A stretch of DNA of 64,000 nt from Metridium senile (GCA_949775045.1 OX459107.1:15369679-15433678), one strand, 5' to 3'; counted from the first letter of the stretch, positions 38,011-49,684 are shown. The notes: a model not told the origin generated them from the sequence alone. Made by a program: numbers and translations.

Positions 38011-38770
38011 GTCATGCGGAAAGGAGAGTAGGAAACAAGCTTGCTTCATAACCCTAATAGAGCGTAACGCAATCTCAGTTATGTCCAAAAAATAGTATTG
38101 GATCAGTGAGTAGCAGTAAACCTTAGATCATACCGTCTACAAGGAACGACAAGTGTCGTGTCTAATTTATTCGCTTGTAATTTATTTGATTATGTAATCA
38201 GTATGATAATTTATGCGAGGCAGAAATGCCACGAGTATTTTAGAGCTTTGTGTGTATTAGTTTTACTGTTTATTAAATCGAGTTTAGAGCTTTATTTGTG
38301 TCCACGATGGTGAACTGATTCTAGTAGAATACGCTACAACAAGTACTTGGAACCTTGCTGACTGAAGTTCAGAATATATAATATGGCTGTTCAAACAATA
38401 TTGACATGGTCATTAACAGATAATGATGTTGCATGGGAGGCTACATTGTTTTAATATTGTAATGGTAACCATATAAATATCAGGAAAAGGTAAAAAAATA
38501 CATTTTGTGTTCTGTTTCATTAACCATATTTCAAAATCGAGAATTAGATCGCATTCCCGAAAATGTTCCGAACAATTTCCGAAGTACCAGTGCTTCTCGT
38601 CCGTATGATTTACAACCGTGTGTAACCATGATTGGGAACACAGGAAACCTAGCATGGTAACCATAATTGGGAACACAGGAAACCCAGGATGCGCTTACTT
38701 TCTGTGAATCAATAATCAATGATAGCTTTAATGTATCTTGCGTAGTAACTATTGAGGCTGCTTTTCAATT
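38011..38770. other. Intergenic, likely 3' flank of the minus-strand membrane gene
   Basis: A 31-bp direct duplication around TTGGGAACACAGGAAACC occurs near 38631 and 38667. TTTATT, which is AATAAA on the minus strand, occurs at about 38271 and 38291 as a candidate polyadenylation signal. Nothing else is recognised. Confidence 0.45.
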
Positions 38771-39889
38771 CTAGAGGAAATAAGGGTATGAACAGTTTTG
38801 TTGTTGTTGCAAGTGGGTGTATTTATCTTGTACCACTTCAAACAAATACTTAGTGAAATAAATCACCGAGATAGACAAAAGCAGAGTGCTTGTTAATAAA
38901 TGGTATCGCCATCTTTTTCTCCATACTCTTCCCACAGCAATGTTCATCACACGAGTTTGAATCACGAGTGAAATTGTATTGAAGACTAAATCGATAAACA
39001 GTCCAACAGAAACTCGCTTAAAGAACTCAACAATCACGACTTGGGGTTTTTCTAGAGCGTAAAGAATCTGATATACTGTCATCACCCCTAATGAGAACAC
39101 CAGTAAGGTCGCTTCTTGTAGAATGATCTGGATGGTGAGGTCTGCCACGAAGCGCCTGCTTCGAAGACTTTGGTATTTCGGCGTAGGGGTGTTCCTTCGT
39201 AGAACATAACGATACAAACAGTCCCAGATCTGGTCCCTCATTGTGACCGTAATCCTCTCAACAAGATCTATCGTAGCATGAGCAATTCCTAGCGCTACGA
39301 ACAAACCAAAACTTTTTATGTCCGACTGCATAACTCTGAAGACAACAGCTGAGGCGGCATATAGCACAGATACGAGGACAAAGGCGTTCCCAGGGTGAAC
39401 GATCCCGCCCAACTTCTGTGCCCCAAGTCGTGCTATTACTTTGGGAATAGCAGTGAGAATCGGAGATAGGGACGCAATGATAACTTTATTATGCACTTCT
39501 CGTTCGATATACCAAGGAATTAGTCCATAGACATATAGCAACGCTACTGGCAACCCGAGTACAAACTGTGCGGAAAGTATGAAGTCGAGTTTTAAAGTAT
39601 TCTTTAAAGACAGTGGGTAAAACTTTCGAGCTAGCAGGTAGTGGTTGATGAAAATAACACTAGTGAATAAGAAATTCAAAGGAAACGATATCCAAGAAAT
39701 GCCGTATTTTCCAATCATTTGGAGGTAAAGACGATATGTCGTGTCCATAAAGGCAGCTAAAGCATTCAGCGTCAGGAGATGGAGATCTTTGATGACCGAT
39801 AACGGGAAGACTGCTACTATACAGATGAAATCCCACATCTCAATTAAGCCTCCTTCGATTGCCCTGGTTGTTACTCGCATGCTTTGGAC
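38771..39889 (-). CDS. Membrane protein gene, exon 2
   Basis: Begins VQSMRVTTRAIEGGLIEMWD after acceptor CTAAAAG. This single open frame of 372 codons has about nine hydrophobic segments, for example WISFPLNFLFTSVIFI and VGLFIDLVFNTISLVI. Codon use is ordinary and mixed, unlike the repeat-derived frames in this window, so I treat it as genuine coding sequence. Confidence 0.82.
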   Translation of the reverse strand, partial: VQSMRVTTRAIEGGLIEMWDFICIVAVFPLSVIKDLHLLTLNALAAFMDTTYRLYLQMIGKYGISWISFPLNFLFTSVIFINHYLLARKFYPLSLKNTLKLDFILSAQFVLGLPVALLYVYGLIPWYIEREVHNKVIIASLSPILTAIPKVIARLGAQKLGGIVHPGNAFVLVSVLYAASAVVFRVMQSDIKSFGLFVALGIAHATIDLVERITVTMRDQIWDCLYRYVLRRNTPTPKYQSLRSRRFVADLTIQIILQEATLLVFSLGVMTVYQILYALEKPQVVIVEFFKRVSVGLFIDLVFNTISLVIQTRVMNIAVGRVWRKRWRYHLLTSTLLLSISVIYFTKYLFEVVQDKYTHLQQQQNCSYPYFL

Positions 39890-41673
39890 CTTTTAGCGAT
39901 CAGAATGCAAATAATGATAATTAGATGATTTTGATGATCAACTAGGACGTACATCCTTTTCCAGACACACATGAATGATTTCTTAATTTTTCATCGATCA
40001 CTGTTAAAAAAACTAAAATAGTGATGACTAGATGATTATTATTAGATGAGCTATGATGGTTAGATGATTATATGATGATGACGATGGTACTGAGGATGGT
40101 AATGGTGGTTAGATGACATCATCATCATCATCTTCCCCTCGATGGGGTTGATGATGAGATGAGAATGGTGATGATGATGATTGTGATGATGATTAGACGA
40201 TAATTAGATGATGATGCTGATTAGATGATGAATGTAATGATGTTGATTAGATTATGATGACGATGGTGATAATGATGAATAGATGATGAAGGTAATGAAG
40301 GTGATTAGATGATGATGACGATGGTGATAATGATAAATAGATGATGACGATGGTGATAATGATGAATAGATGATGACGATGGTGATAATGATGAATAGAT
40401 GATGACGATGGTGATAATGATGAATAGATGATAACGATGGTGATAATGATGAATAGATGATGACGATGGTGATAATGATGAATAGATGATGAAGGTAATG
40501 ATGCTGATTAGATTATGATGACGATGGTGATAATAATGAAAAGATGATGACGATGGTGATAATGATGAATAGATGATGAAGGTAATAATGCTGATCAGAT
40601 GATGTCGATTGTAATGATGACGAAGTGGATGATGATTATTGTGATGATGATTAGATTAGGTGATGATGACTTTTTGATGATGATTAGTTAAAGTTGATGA
40701 AGATGAGATGATGGTAATGATCGACACGGGTGAAAAACGCACGGCGCATGCGTAAGCAAAACAAAGACTAACTGAAGATTTTATGAAAGGTTTCGTGTGG
40801 TTATGTATTATGCGAATTTCATTCCTTCGCGTACGGCGAAGCGTACTCATTTCTCGTTTTGCATTTCAGAAAATTGCTGTATTAACTTTTGTTTTTGAAT
40901 TTCTATCAAAATCGAAATTGGAAATCGAAAATCGATACAGCTACCGACTTGCTCCTCTCCCCTCGTAATTTTATTTCTCAACAATATTTCTGTAGCTAAA
41001 CTAGGTTCAGCGAGTCTCAAAAAATCCATTGTTCAAAATCCATTGTTCAAAAAATCCATTGAAAGGAATGTTTTGATTTGAGGCCGTTAATAAAATTTAC
41101 AAAATCCATTCGGCATTCATACAAATTACAAAACAAATAATGAGAAACAAAATTTCGATAAACAAATTCAATCTTCTAACCTAGACAGGAACCCATGAGC
41201 TGGTTTGACTATAAAACTACAACAAGAAAAGCATTTTTAAACAATTGATATATTTGAAAGCATATACGTACCATTTTTGGCATCTCATTCCAGTGTCCAT
41301 TCATATCAAAGCACCACTCACCAAAAATAAAATCTAATGTGATAAAACCAATAACTAGTAAACCAATCAGACTTCCACACAGTGTCTGAATAAGAAACAC
41401 ATTTTTTAGGCATTCCTTCAGCGATGTTTTGAACGGCGGCAAACTCCTTTTCCAAGCCTTGGGATCTGCTGCGTCGTTCTCTGGAGGATCGAATTCTTGG
41501 AAGATGTGATCATCTTGATCAAATTCGATGAAATCAACAAGTAGGTCTGCTTGTGGTTGTTGGATCAATGCTTCTTCTAGTTCAGCTTCTCGGTTGTTAT
41601 ATGTTTGAACTAAAGCTATCCCAGTGCAGTTTTCCACAAGAAAGCTTATAAAGAGTATGATTTCGGCGATCAT
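38771..41673 (-). CDS. Uncharacterised multi-pass membrane protein, two exons
   Basis: Exon 1 (41673-41272) and exon 2 (39889-38771) join in phase 0 through donor GTACGT and acceptor CTAAAAG to give about 506 residues. The first ATG, at 41673, begins MIAEIILFISFLVENCTGIA, a signal-peptide or membrane anchor-like start. An acidic segment (VDFIEFDQDDHIFQEFDPPE) and a helix (LCGSLIGLLVIGFITLDFIF) follow, then about nine more hydrophobic segments in exon 2 with a basic loop (RRNTPTPKYQSLRSRR). The tail is QLQQQ-like and short. I do not recognise the family. Earlier exons further upstream cannot be excluded, since a Helitron remnant lies immediately 5' of the start. The polytopic layout suggests a channel, transporter or membrane enzyme, but no catalytic motif is evident. 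Confidence 0.72.
40000..40720. repeat. GATGAT minisatellite in membrane-gene intron
   Basis: Core unit of about 33 bp, GATGACGATGGTGATAATGA plus TGAATAGAT, repeated many times between 40250 and 40580, flanked by looser GAT-rich sequence. It occupies half of the intron of the minus-strand gene. Confidence 0.93.
40721..41271. other. Remaining intron of membrane gene
   Basis: ATCCATTGTTCAAAA occurs twice in a row near 41026-41060, a short tandem duplication. No other feature is seen. Confidence 0.45.
41272..41673 (-). CDS. Membrane protein gene, exon 1
   Basis: Encodes the N-terminal hydrophobic segment, an acidic linker and one clear membrane helix, ending NGHWNEMPKM before donor GTACGTATA. 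Translation without splicing stops 16 codons later, which supports the intron. Confidence 0.7.
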
Positions 41674-41991
41674 TTTTGTGGCTATAGCCAAAGGCGAAAG
41701 CCACTATAGTGAAAGAGTTGTTATAGTGAAAGAGTTGTGGTCGTCAATTTTTCCCGGGCGATGTCTGACACCATCCCGCGATACAATTTTTGCTGCGAAC
41801 GAAGTGAGCAGCGACACTAATCTCGCAGATTTTCCATTGGGATCCCTGTGTAACACGATCAATACCGAAGTCGAAAGTCGATTTCGTGGGCTAGGTAGCG
41901 ATTGACAATTTTTGCGCCTGTCGTAATCGTAATCAGCGGTTATTATCAAATGATTAATGCGCCGTAAACCACATGGTCTCTTGGCGAAGGT

Positions 41992-43043
41992 ATGTATGAT
42001 AATTACTTTATGTTAAATGCGACTTTATTTACTCGAGGAAGTATTCATCAAGGTGATGGTCGTTTTAGCAACATTTCAAGAGGAAGACAATGTGCTTTTA
42101 TGACTCTTTCAGCTCTGTTATGTGCAAATTGTGGTAATATTTCGAAATGGACAACACAGACGGTGGATCGTCTTTTAGCCGAAGGAGATTCCATGTTTTT
42201 AAAAGCTTTCGAAGAACGCTCCTGTACCTGATGAAGAGACGATTTCTCTGAATTATCTGCAAGATCGAGTCCTTTGGTTTACGATGACACACAATCAATC
42301 GCCCAACGAGGCAAACGATCCAAATCAATCGCCCGACGAGGCAAACGATCTTGATTTACATTCTGCCTTGATGAATACTTTCTCGAATGATAATTATGCA
42401 TTTATGATACTAGATGGTATTGATTAAACATACTGACAATGTTATTTATGTTTTTGATTCTCATGCACGTAACGATTATGGTATGCTTGATGATAATGGC
42501 ACTGCTGTTGTTATGAAATGCTGTGATCTAACCACATTAGAACAATATTTACGTTCACTTTCCATTGAATTAAGTAGTGAATTCTTTGAAATTATGCCTG
42601 TTCAATTTGTTAGTAACACTAGTAAATCACCAACTCACCAACTAATGTCGACTAACAATAAAAATTTGTGTACGAGAAAAGTTGTTGAATTTTCTGAATG
42701 TAAAGAGGAAAAAAATATTGAAAAAACAAAAAAAAGAAAACTCCCAGAAGAAACGCCACATCATAGAGAAACCAGGCTAGAAAAGATGAGAACATATCAA
42801 AAAAATAGCAAATTAACACAAACTGCAATTGAAAGGCAAAAAAGATTAGATGCACAAAAAGCATACTTCAAGAAAAAAACATCTGAACAAACCGAAACTC
42901 AATCGCAAAATAGTTTAGATGCACAAAAAGCCTACTTTAAGAAAAGAATCATCGAAGAAACTCATTTTCAAAAACAAACTAGATTGGAAAATAAACTCAC
43001 GTTTTTAACAAAAACAACTTCAATAATAACAACTTTTCATTGA
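41992..43043 (+). pseudogene. Helitron-type tegument-protease-like (OTU/C76-like) domain remnant
   Basis: The first part reads HQGDGRFSNISRGRQCAFMT, with the Cys of a GxQC motif, then a helix-rich segment and LLAEGDSMFLKAFEERS. After a frameshift near 42222 and another near 42417, the frame continues with VIYVFDSHARNDYG, the Asp-x-His half of the active site, and closes with EFFEIMPVQF. This arrangement is that of the herpes-tegument-like cysteine protease domain found in Helitron and related large transposon proteins of invertebrates. The final 110 codons are a basic, repetitive Lys/Glu/Gln region (RLDAQKAYFKKK twice), also typical of those proteins. No Rep or helicase motif is nearby, so this is an isolated, broken fragment. 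Family assignment rests on remembered motif patterns. Confidence 0.68.
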
Positions 43044-43369
43044 ACCATAAGCTACAACCTGAAACTCTACAAAGAATACAAAAGTTTAGGCACCGTCAAA
43101 AGTAATGAGTTTTGAAGCGTATTTCTATTGTTTCACAGTCTTAACAATACGAAAATGCTTTGAAGCGCATGAATGTCGACAATAGCTTACTTTAAGTGCA
43201 TACAAATACACATCGCAGCACTTCACTTCTGATAAGAACCGCTAGTATTATGTCAATTTGATGTATCTAAATATAGTTCAATGTGTCACGGTTTTGTCAC
43301 GATACATTTTCTTTTGATCAATTCGATTGCGTGTGTTCGTCATTTGTACTAAAGTTACCTAATATATAT

Positions 43370-45135
43370 TTCTACAAAATACTTTTTTGTTTTGTTTTTA
43401 TTTGTGTTTCTACAAAATACTTTCGTGTTTTTTATTTGTGTTTCTACAAAATACTTTTGTTTTTTTATTTGTTTCTACAAAATACTTTTTTGTTTTTTTT
43501 ATTTGTTTCTACAAAATACTTTCGTGTTTTTTATTTGTGTCTTTACAAAATACTTTCGTGTTTTTTTATTTGTTTCTACAAAATACTTTCGTGTTTTTTT
43601 ATTTGTGTTTCTACAAAATACTTTCATGTTTTTTTATTTGTGTTTCTACAAAATACTTTCATGTTTTTTATTTGTAATTCTACGAAATACTTTTGTTTTT
43701 TTATTTGTCTCTACAAAATACTTTTTTGTTTTTTTATTTGTGTCTACAAAATACTTTTGTGTTTTTTATGTGTAATTCTACAAAATACTTTTGTGTTTTT
43801 TTATTTGTAATTCTACAAAATACTTTTGTGTTTTTTTATTTGTGTTTCTACAAAATACTTTTGTGTTTTTTTTATTTGTAATTCTACAAAATACTTTCGT
43901 GTTTTTTTATTTGTGTTTCTACAAAATACTTTGATGTTTTTTATTTGTAATTCTACGAAATACTTTGTTTTTTTATTTGTGTCTCTACAAAATACTTTTT
44001 TGTTTTTTTATTTGTGTCTCTACAAAATACTTTCGTGTTTTTTTATGTGTAATTCTACAAAATACTTTTGTGTTTTTTTATTTGTAATTCTACAAAATAC
44101 TTTTGTGTTTTTTTATTTGTGTTTCTACAAAATACTTTTGTGTTTTTTTTATTTGTAATTCTACAAAATACTTTCGTGTTTTTTTATTTGTAATTCTACA
44201 AAATACTTTTGTGTTTTTTTATTTGTGTTTCTACAAAATACTTTTTTGTTTTTTTTATTTGTTTCTACAAAATACTTTTTTGTTTTTTATATTTGTGTCT
44301 ACAAAATACTTTCGTGTTTTTTATTTGTGTCTTTACAAAATACTTTCGTGTTTTTTTATTTGTTTCTACAAAATACTTTCGTGTTTTTTTATTTGTGTTT
44401 CTACAAAATACTTTCATGTTTTTTTATTTGTGTTTCTACAAAATACTTTCATGTTTTTTATTTGTAATTCTACGAAATACTTTTGTTTTTTTATTTGTGT
44501 CTCTACAAAATACTTTTTTGTTTTTTTATTTGTGTCTACAAAATACTTTTGTGTTTTTTATGTGTAATTCTACAAAATACTTTTGTGTTTTTTTATTTGT
44601 AATTCTACAAAATACTTTTGTGTTTTTTTATTTGTGTTTCTACAAAATACTTTTGTGTTTTTTTTATTTGTAATTCTACAAAATACTTTCGTGTTTTTTT
44701 ATTTGTGTTTCTACAAAATACTTTCATGTTTTTTATTTGTAATTCTACGAAATACTTTGTTTTTTTATTTGTGTCTCTACAAAATACTTTTTTGTTTTTT
44801 TTATTTGTGTCTCTACAAAATACTTTCGTGTTTTTTTATGTGTAATTCTACAAAATACTTTTGTGTTTTTTTATTTGTAATTCTACAAAATACTTTTGTT
44901 TTTTTATTTGTGTTTCTACAAAATACTTTTGTGTTTTTTTTATTTGTAATTCTACAAAATACTTTCGTGTTTTTTTATTTGTAATTCTACAAAATACTTT
45001 TGTGTTTTTTTATTTGTGTTTCTACAAAATACTTTTTTGTTTTTTTTATTTGTTTCTACAAAATACTTTTTTGTTTTTTATATTTGTGTCTACAAAATAC
45101 TTTTGTGTTTTTTGTTTGTAATTCTACAAAATACT
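43370..45135 (+). repeat. T-rich minisatellite, about 33-35-bp unit
   Basis: About 50 copies of TTTCTACAAAATACTTTTGT plus a T-run and ATTTGTG/ATTTGTAA. Variants (TACGAAATAC, TTTATATTTGTG, GTCTTTACAAAAT) recur about 800 bp apart, so a block of roughly 24 units has itself been duplicated. All Phe/Tyr/Leu-rich frames here read this repeat in different phases. Confidence 0.96.
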
Positions 45136-45187
45136 GGGGAGGGGGAGGGAGGAGGAGGGGAAGGGGGGAGGGGGAGGGAGGGGGGCT
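45136..45187 (+). repeat. G-rich tract with quadruplex potential
   Basis: About 50 bp of almost pure purine with many runs of three to six G (GGGGAGGGGGAGGGAGGAGG), directly abutting the T-rich minisatellite. It exceeds the four-G-run minimum for an intramolecular G-quadruplex several times over. Confidence 0.85.
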
Positions 45188-46330
45188 TTCGATTCACCTA
45201 AATGTTTTGAAATGAATTGTTGAAATATATTAAAAGTAAAGGAAATATTGCATATCAAATTTAACCTTGCAGGATTTATTTAAGTAGCCAAACAAAAAAG
45301 AGAGAGACAAATGATATGGGTAAACAATTACGAATATTACGAACCCTTTTAGGGTTAAAATATTTCCTGTGCGTACCTTTTAGGGTCCATTTAGAGTTTT
45401 GGCTCAAAAATCAGTTGTAAGGGTCCCTTTACTCTGCTTTGTTTTTATCTGTGCGTACCTTTTAGGGGTCATTTTCAAAATCTCCGCCGATCACCCCTAC
45501 CACTTGGACAAAGGGAGTATCCCCATCCCCCCCCCCTCCCCCGGGTGATTAGTACTATATAGTTCTAAATATACCAATTTGCGTGTACGCATTACGGCCA
45601 TTTAACTATAGCCACATGCACTCTTGGACTGCCTTTAATTTGAGCTGCGAAAGTGGAAGCTTTCATGCAAGGAAGTCCAAAATGTGGTCTTCAGATTCTA
45701 ATATTGTAACGCAATCTCTGCTCTGTTTGTACCGAGTAATTCTGTTAGAGGAGGGCTAGAGTACTAATTTCACAACGCAGGATGCCTTACACGAGATATT
45801 TAGAATGCTAAAGAGAGCGGCATGATATGTTCACGAAATAAATTCCCTTTTTTAATTCTTGACCCTGCCTTAAACAACTTTTACGGGGTAAAATGCATGC
45901 CATGTTTAAGACAGCAAAGCAAAAATCCATACCCTATACAGCGGCACATAAATGGATAGTACATCATTTTCACCCCAAAGTAGCTCATCTATTCTTCGCC
46001 CTGGCGGGTTGAGTTATGGGAGAATCGAATTTTGCCGAGGCGAAGAGAGAGTGAGGAAACTGTGTCGGCTTATGTGAACGTCGCCGAAGGGGAGGAGGGA
46101 GAGGCAAAAAACTCGTCTATGATGCTATACATATGGCGTAACTTCGCAGAAATGGGCAGAATTGTTGCAAACGATTGCTTAAATACCTAAACGAGGGCAT
46201 TCTTCTCACCTAGAGCTCATTCCTGAGAGAGCGTGTAATCATCCCGCCTGGCTTCGATATTTAGCTATTTTGGTGGTGAAGATAGCACATATATATGTAA
46301 CGCAATGTATGTAACGCAATGTTTGTTAAT
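45188..46330. repeat. Intergenic DNA with dispersed-repeat pieces
   Basis: GTGCGTACCTTTTAGGG occurs twice, near 45370 and 45450. The segment around 45885-45985 (GTTTAAGACAGCAAAGCAAA, then CAGCGGCACATAAATGG) is a diverged copy of sequence at 47600-47670 (TTTAATAAGACAACAAGGCC, CAGCGGCACAAACCCG). No gene is recognised. Confidence 0.55.
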
Positions 46331-46339
46331 CTGTTTATA

Positions 46340-47035
46340 CCCATTTATTCCGTCAGGGGAGGGCTAGGGGATTTTAGTACCGCAACCTGGATCAGTTTTT
46401 TTGTATCGAAAAATTCCATCAGGGGAGGGCTAGGGGATTTTAGTGCCGCAATCTGTTTCACTTCTTTGCATCGACTTATTCCGTCAGGGGAGGGCTAGGG
46501 GATTTTAGTGCCGCAATCTGTTTCACTTGTTTGCATCGACTTATTCCGTCAGGGGAGGGCTAGGGGATTTTAGTGCCGCAATCTGTTTCACTTGTTTGCA
46601 TCGACTTATTCCGTCAGGGGAGGGCTAGGGGATGTTAGCTAGTGCCGCAATCTGGATCAGTTTTTTTGTACCGACTTATTCCATCAGGGGAGGGCTAGGG
46701 GATTTTAGTGCCGCAATCTGTTTCACTTGTTTGCATCGACTTATTCCGTCAGGGGAGGGCTAGGGGATTTTAGTGCCGCAATCTGTTTCACTTGTTTGCA
46801 TCGACTTATTCCGTCAGGGGAGGGCTAGGGGATGTTAGCTAGTGCCGCAATCTGGATCAGTTTTTTTTGTACCGACTTATTCCGTCAGAGGATGGCTAGG
46901 GGATGTTAGTACCGCAATCTGTTTCAGTTGTTTGTACCGAATAATTCCGTCAGGGGAGGGCTAGGGGATTTTAGTGCCGCAATCTGGATCAGTTTTGGAT
47001 GAAGTAATTCCGTCAGGGGAAGGCTAGGGGAGGCA
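46340..47035. repeat. Minisatellite, 65-bp unit
   Basis: About eleven copies with the core CCGTCAGGGGAGGGCTAGGG. Spacing is exactly 65 bp at 46482, 46547 and 46612. Two unit types alternate (CTGTTTCACTTGTTTGCATC or CTGGATCAGTTTTTTTGTAC). Arms are direct repeats only; nothing resembles CRISPR spacers. Confidence 0.95.
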
Positions 47036-47229
47036 ATTGACCGACGGCATAGTTTTATGCAGGATGCCTTACTATACACCAGAGATTAAGAATGCTAAAG
47101 AGTGCGGCATGAAATAAAAGGCTGTGAAGTTTCGAAAGTTAATATTGAGATGCATAATTTGGTAAATATGATACACATTGCACTTTTTTTTTTGCTGGTC
47201 TTGCTGTATAAAAGGTGACCACGTGGTCA

Positions 47230-47810
47230 ACAGTGAAAATAGGGTGGGGAAGAGGGGGTACCGATCACGAATCACGCGCCGTTTTTTCATGATTTCACGG
47301 ATCACGCGTACGGAGTAACGTAAAGCGTTTTCACGAATCACAGTTTTAGAACTCGCGATGTTAACTCTGTTGTTTCTACTAGGTAACGTTTTGCGCTTGA
47401 TAGACAGATAATCAATATTAACTAAATCTTCCAGATATAAAGAATAACACTGCTAGCAATAAACGTCTCGCAGGCCACTTGTCTAGCCCTAACCCTAACC
47501 CTCCTGTTAGCGAATTGCGCTTAAGACAGATAAAACATACCATGAATCTTTGTACGTTTTTGTTGTAGATCCTGTTTTTAATAATAAGACAATTTGGTGT
47601 AAAATGCATATCTTGTTTTAATAAGACAACAAGGCCAAAAACCACACCTCGTCCAGCGGCACAAACCCGTATAACAAATATATGGGAACCCCCTCCCCCT
47701 GGGGTTAGCCTTGGTGTCCCGTGGAAGAATCTGTTTACCTTGAGAAGTGTTGCGTGACAAGTCCATTGTCCAAGGTTGCTCTCTTTGATTTCCATCGTTC
47801 TCTCCAAAAG
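47230..47810 (-). repeat. Dispersed-repeat segment with short telomere-like tract
   Basis: It contains CACGAATCACG/CACGGATCACG direct repeats (47265-47345). CCCTAACCCTAACCCT at about 47486-47501 is two and a half copies of the metazoan telomere hexamer. The 129-codon minus frame spans these repeats and part of the dispersed repeat shared with 45885; I do not accept it as a gene. Confidence 0.55.
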
Positions 47811-48825
47811 GTAAGCTTTAATCCGCAGTACTAAAATCTCTTTTCATTAAAATACTATCTCTGTAATTATTACTGTGTTTGAAACCAGGTTAAGAGCGTT
47901 GCCGGGCTTGGTAAGAGAATTATAACAAAGCGAGCTTTGCTCCCGGGTTTGCTCAATCGAAATCATCTTGAGTTTATATACTTTGGAACATTTGCAAGTC
48001 AAAATCAGACTTATACAAAAGAACCTAGCTCATCTATTTACTGTTTCCAGATTTTGCGTCCGCTTACTCTTTATCTTTGTATCTTCGATTTAAATGTTCA
48101 CTTAAACTCCCGGTAAAACTGGAAATCGTACTGAACGATTCCTTCGATTTCGATAAAGATCGATTACCTTTTTTTGCTGTCGTTTAGAAACCATTGAACA
48201 TTGTTATTTATCAAAGTGTTTTACATGCTTACATTATAAAAACTCTTATAACTTTATATTATTGCTAGTACATTAAGATTCTAAGTATATTTTAACCAGT
48301 TATTTTCGGATTATTGACATGTGCTTACAATGTTATCACAGCTTGCCATGGTTGACTGCGCGAAATTAAAGTTGTTGGCCATTGGCACTGATTAAAAGTA
48401 GCTTAAAATTCCTTTAAGTTTTGTAGATTTTATAATAGCTGCTATTACAGTATATGTAAATGTTTTAAAACAATATTCAAGTCACTGTTCTCGGGCCAAA
48501 ACATAGACATGCAGGCCGAAAGCATCCACTTGAGTCCATTGTTGCATGGTATAATTTGCATATAACTACCATAAAAACACTACGGCAGAATGTATATTAT
48601 CTTATAATTATTATTTTAACTAGTTAAATCTGTATCAAGGTTGTTGGAATTCTTTTAGGTTTTAGTTAAGAATATCGTGACCTAATTTACATCGTAAACA
48701 AAGATTGACAAACACTAAAGACATTTTTACATATCTAAGGTAACAAACAGCCATTCGTGTGTTGGGTTTCCTGTGTCGCTTATAGGCTAGTTGGGGAGGG
48801 GTGGGTTAGAAGGAACTCATTTATT
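47811..48825. other. AT-rich intergenic DNA, nothing recognised
   Basis: No open frame, repeat array or RNA gene I can support. Confidence 0.5.
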
Positions 48826-48830
48826 TTTCA

Positions 48831-49121
48831 CCTATTTTAATAATCGTTGTCGCAGCCGAAGCTACAGTCCACAATCTGAAGTCTGCAAAGGATGTGCGTT
48901 ATATGTACTTAATTTGTGATTTATTTCACGTTTTTTAAAGAAATATTTGTATTTATATCTACCATTACAACAACTTATAAGCAAATAACACAAACGCAGA
49001 GCTCAGTAGAAAACCAAAATATATTATGAATAAATCGATAACAAAAGAAGAAATACCGACCTTTGCAGGCTTTAGAGTGTGGACTGTAGTTCCGATTGTG
49101 ACAACGATTTTTGAAATAGGT
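48831..49121. mobile_element. Foldback MITE
   Basis: CCTATTTTAATAATCGTTGT plus CTACAGTCCACA and TGCAAAGG on the left (48831-48893) are answered by CCTTTGCAGGC, TGTGGACTGTAG and ACAACGATTTTTGAAATAGG on the right (49067-49121). The loop of about 170 bp is AT-rich. Confidence 0.82.
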
Positions 49122-49150
49122 TTGTATTAGTGAATAAGAGTGCAGACATT

Positions 49151-49684
49151 ATAGAGTACAAACACTAAAACCCCGTTTACACGGATCCGGATACTTTTGA
49201 AACCGCATACTTTTTGATGCGAATTGGCCTATCGTCCACACGAATCCATTGAATCCGGTCACCGAAATCGCATACTTTTACTTGAATCCTCCGGATACGC
49301 GGATTCGTGTGGACGCAAATATTTCTATGCGGTTTCAGCCGGATCGGATTCGTGTAGACGAGGCCTAAAAGTGTGCGACATAAATACCACTAAATACTGC
49401 TAAATTATGCAAATTCTTTTGTTCTCTATTGTTTAATCAACACTATTTAGACCTCGTCTACATGAATCCGATCCGGCTGAAACCGCATAGAAATATTTGC
49501 GTCCACACGAATCCGCGTATCCGGAGGAATCAAGTATGCGGTTTCGGTGACTGGATTCAATGGATTCGTATGGACGATAGGCCATCAAAAAGTATGCGGT
49601 TTCAAAAGTATCCGGATCCGTGTAAACGGGGTCTTAGTGGTAAATAGTACAAAGTATTGCACACTTTTAGTGTTTGTACTCTAC
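49151..49684. mobile_element. Long palindromic MITE nested in a second inverted-repeat element
   Basis: Inner arms 49171-49367 and 49449-49632 are nearly exact complements over about 185 bp (CCCCGTTTACACGGATCCGG against CCGGATCCGTGTAAACGGGG). They are rich in CG and in ATCCGG words. Outer arms AGAGTACAAACACTAAAA and TTTTAGTGTTTGTACTCT sit just beyond. The loop holds CAAATTCTTTTGTTCTCTAT, typical of the dispersed family. It lies about 210 bp upstream of the second SLC46 start codon. Confidence 0.88.

Noticed and set aside
43283..45215. Overlapping Phe/Tyr/Leu-rich frames resembling membrane proteins
   Set aside because: All read the same 33-35-bp T-rich minisatellite in different phases.
47418..47807. 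129-codon minus-strand frame
   Set aside because: It crosses a telomere-like tract and a dispersed repeat also present near 45885, and shows no domain.
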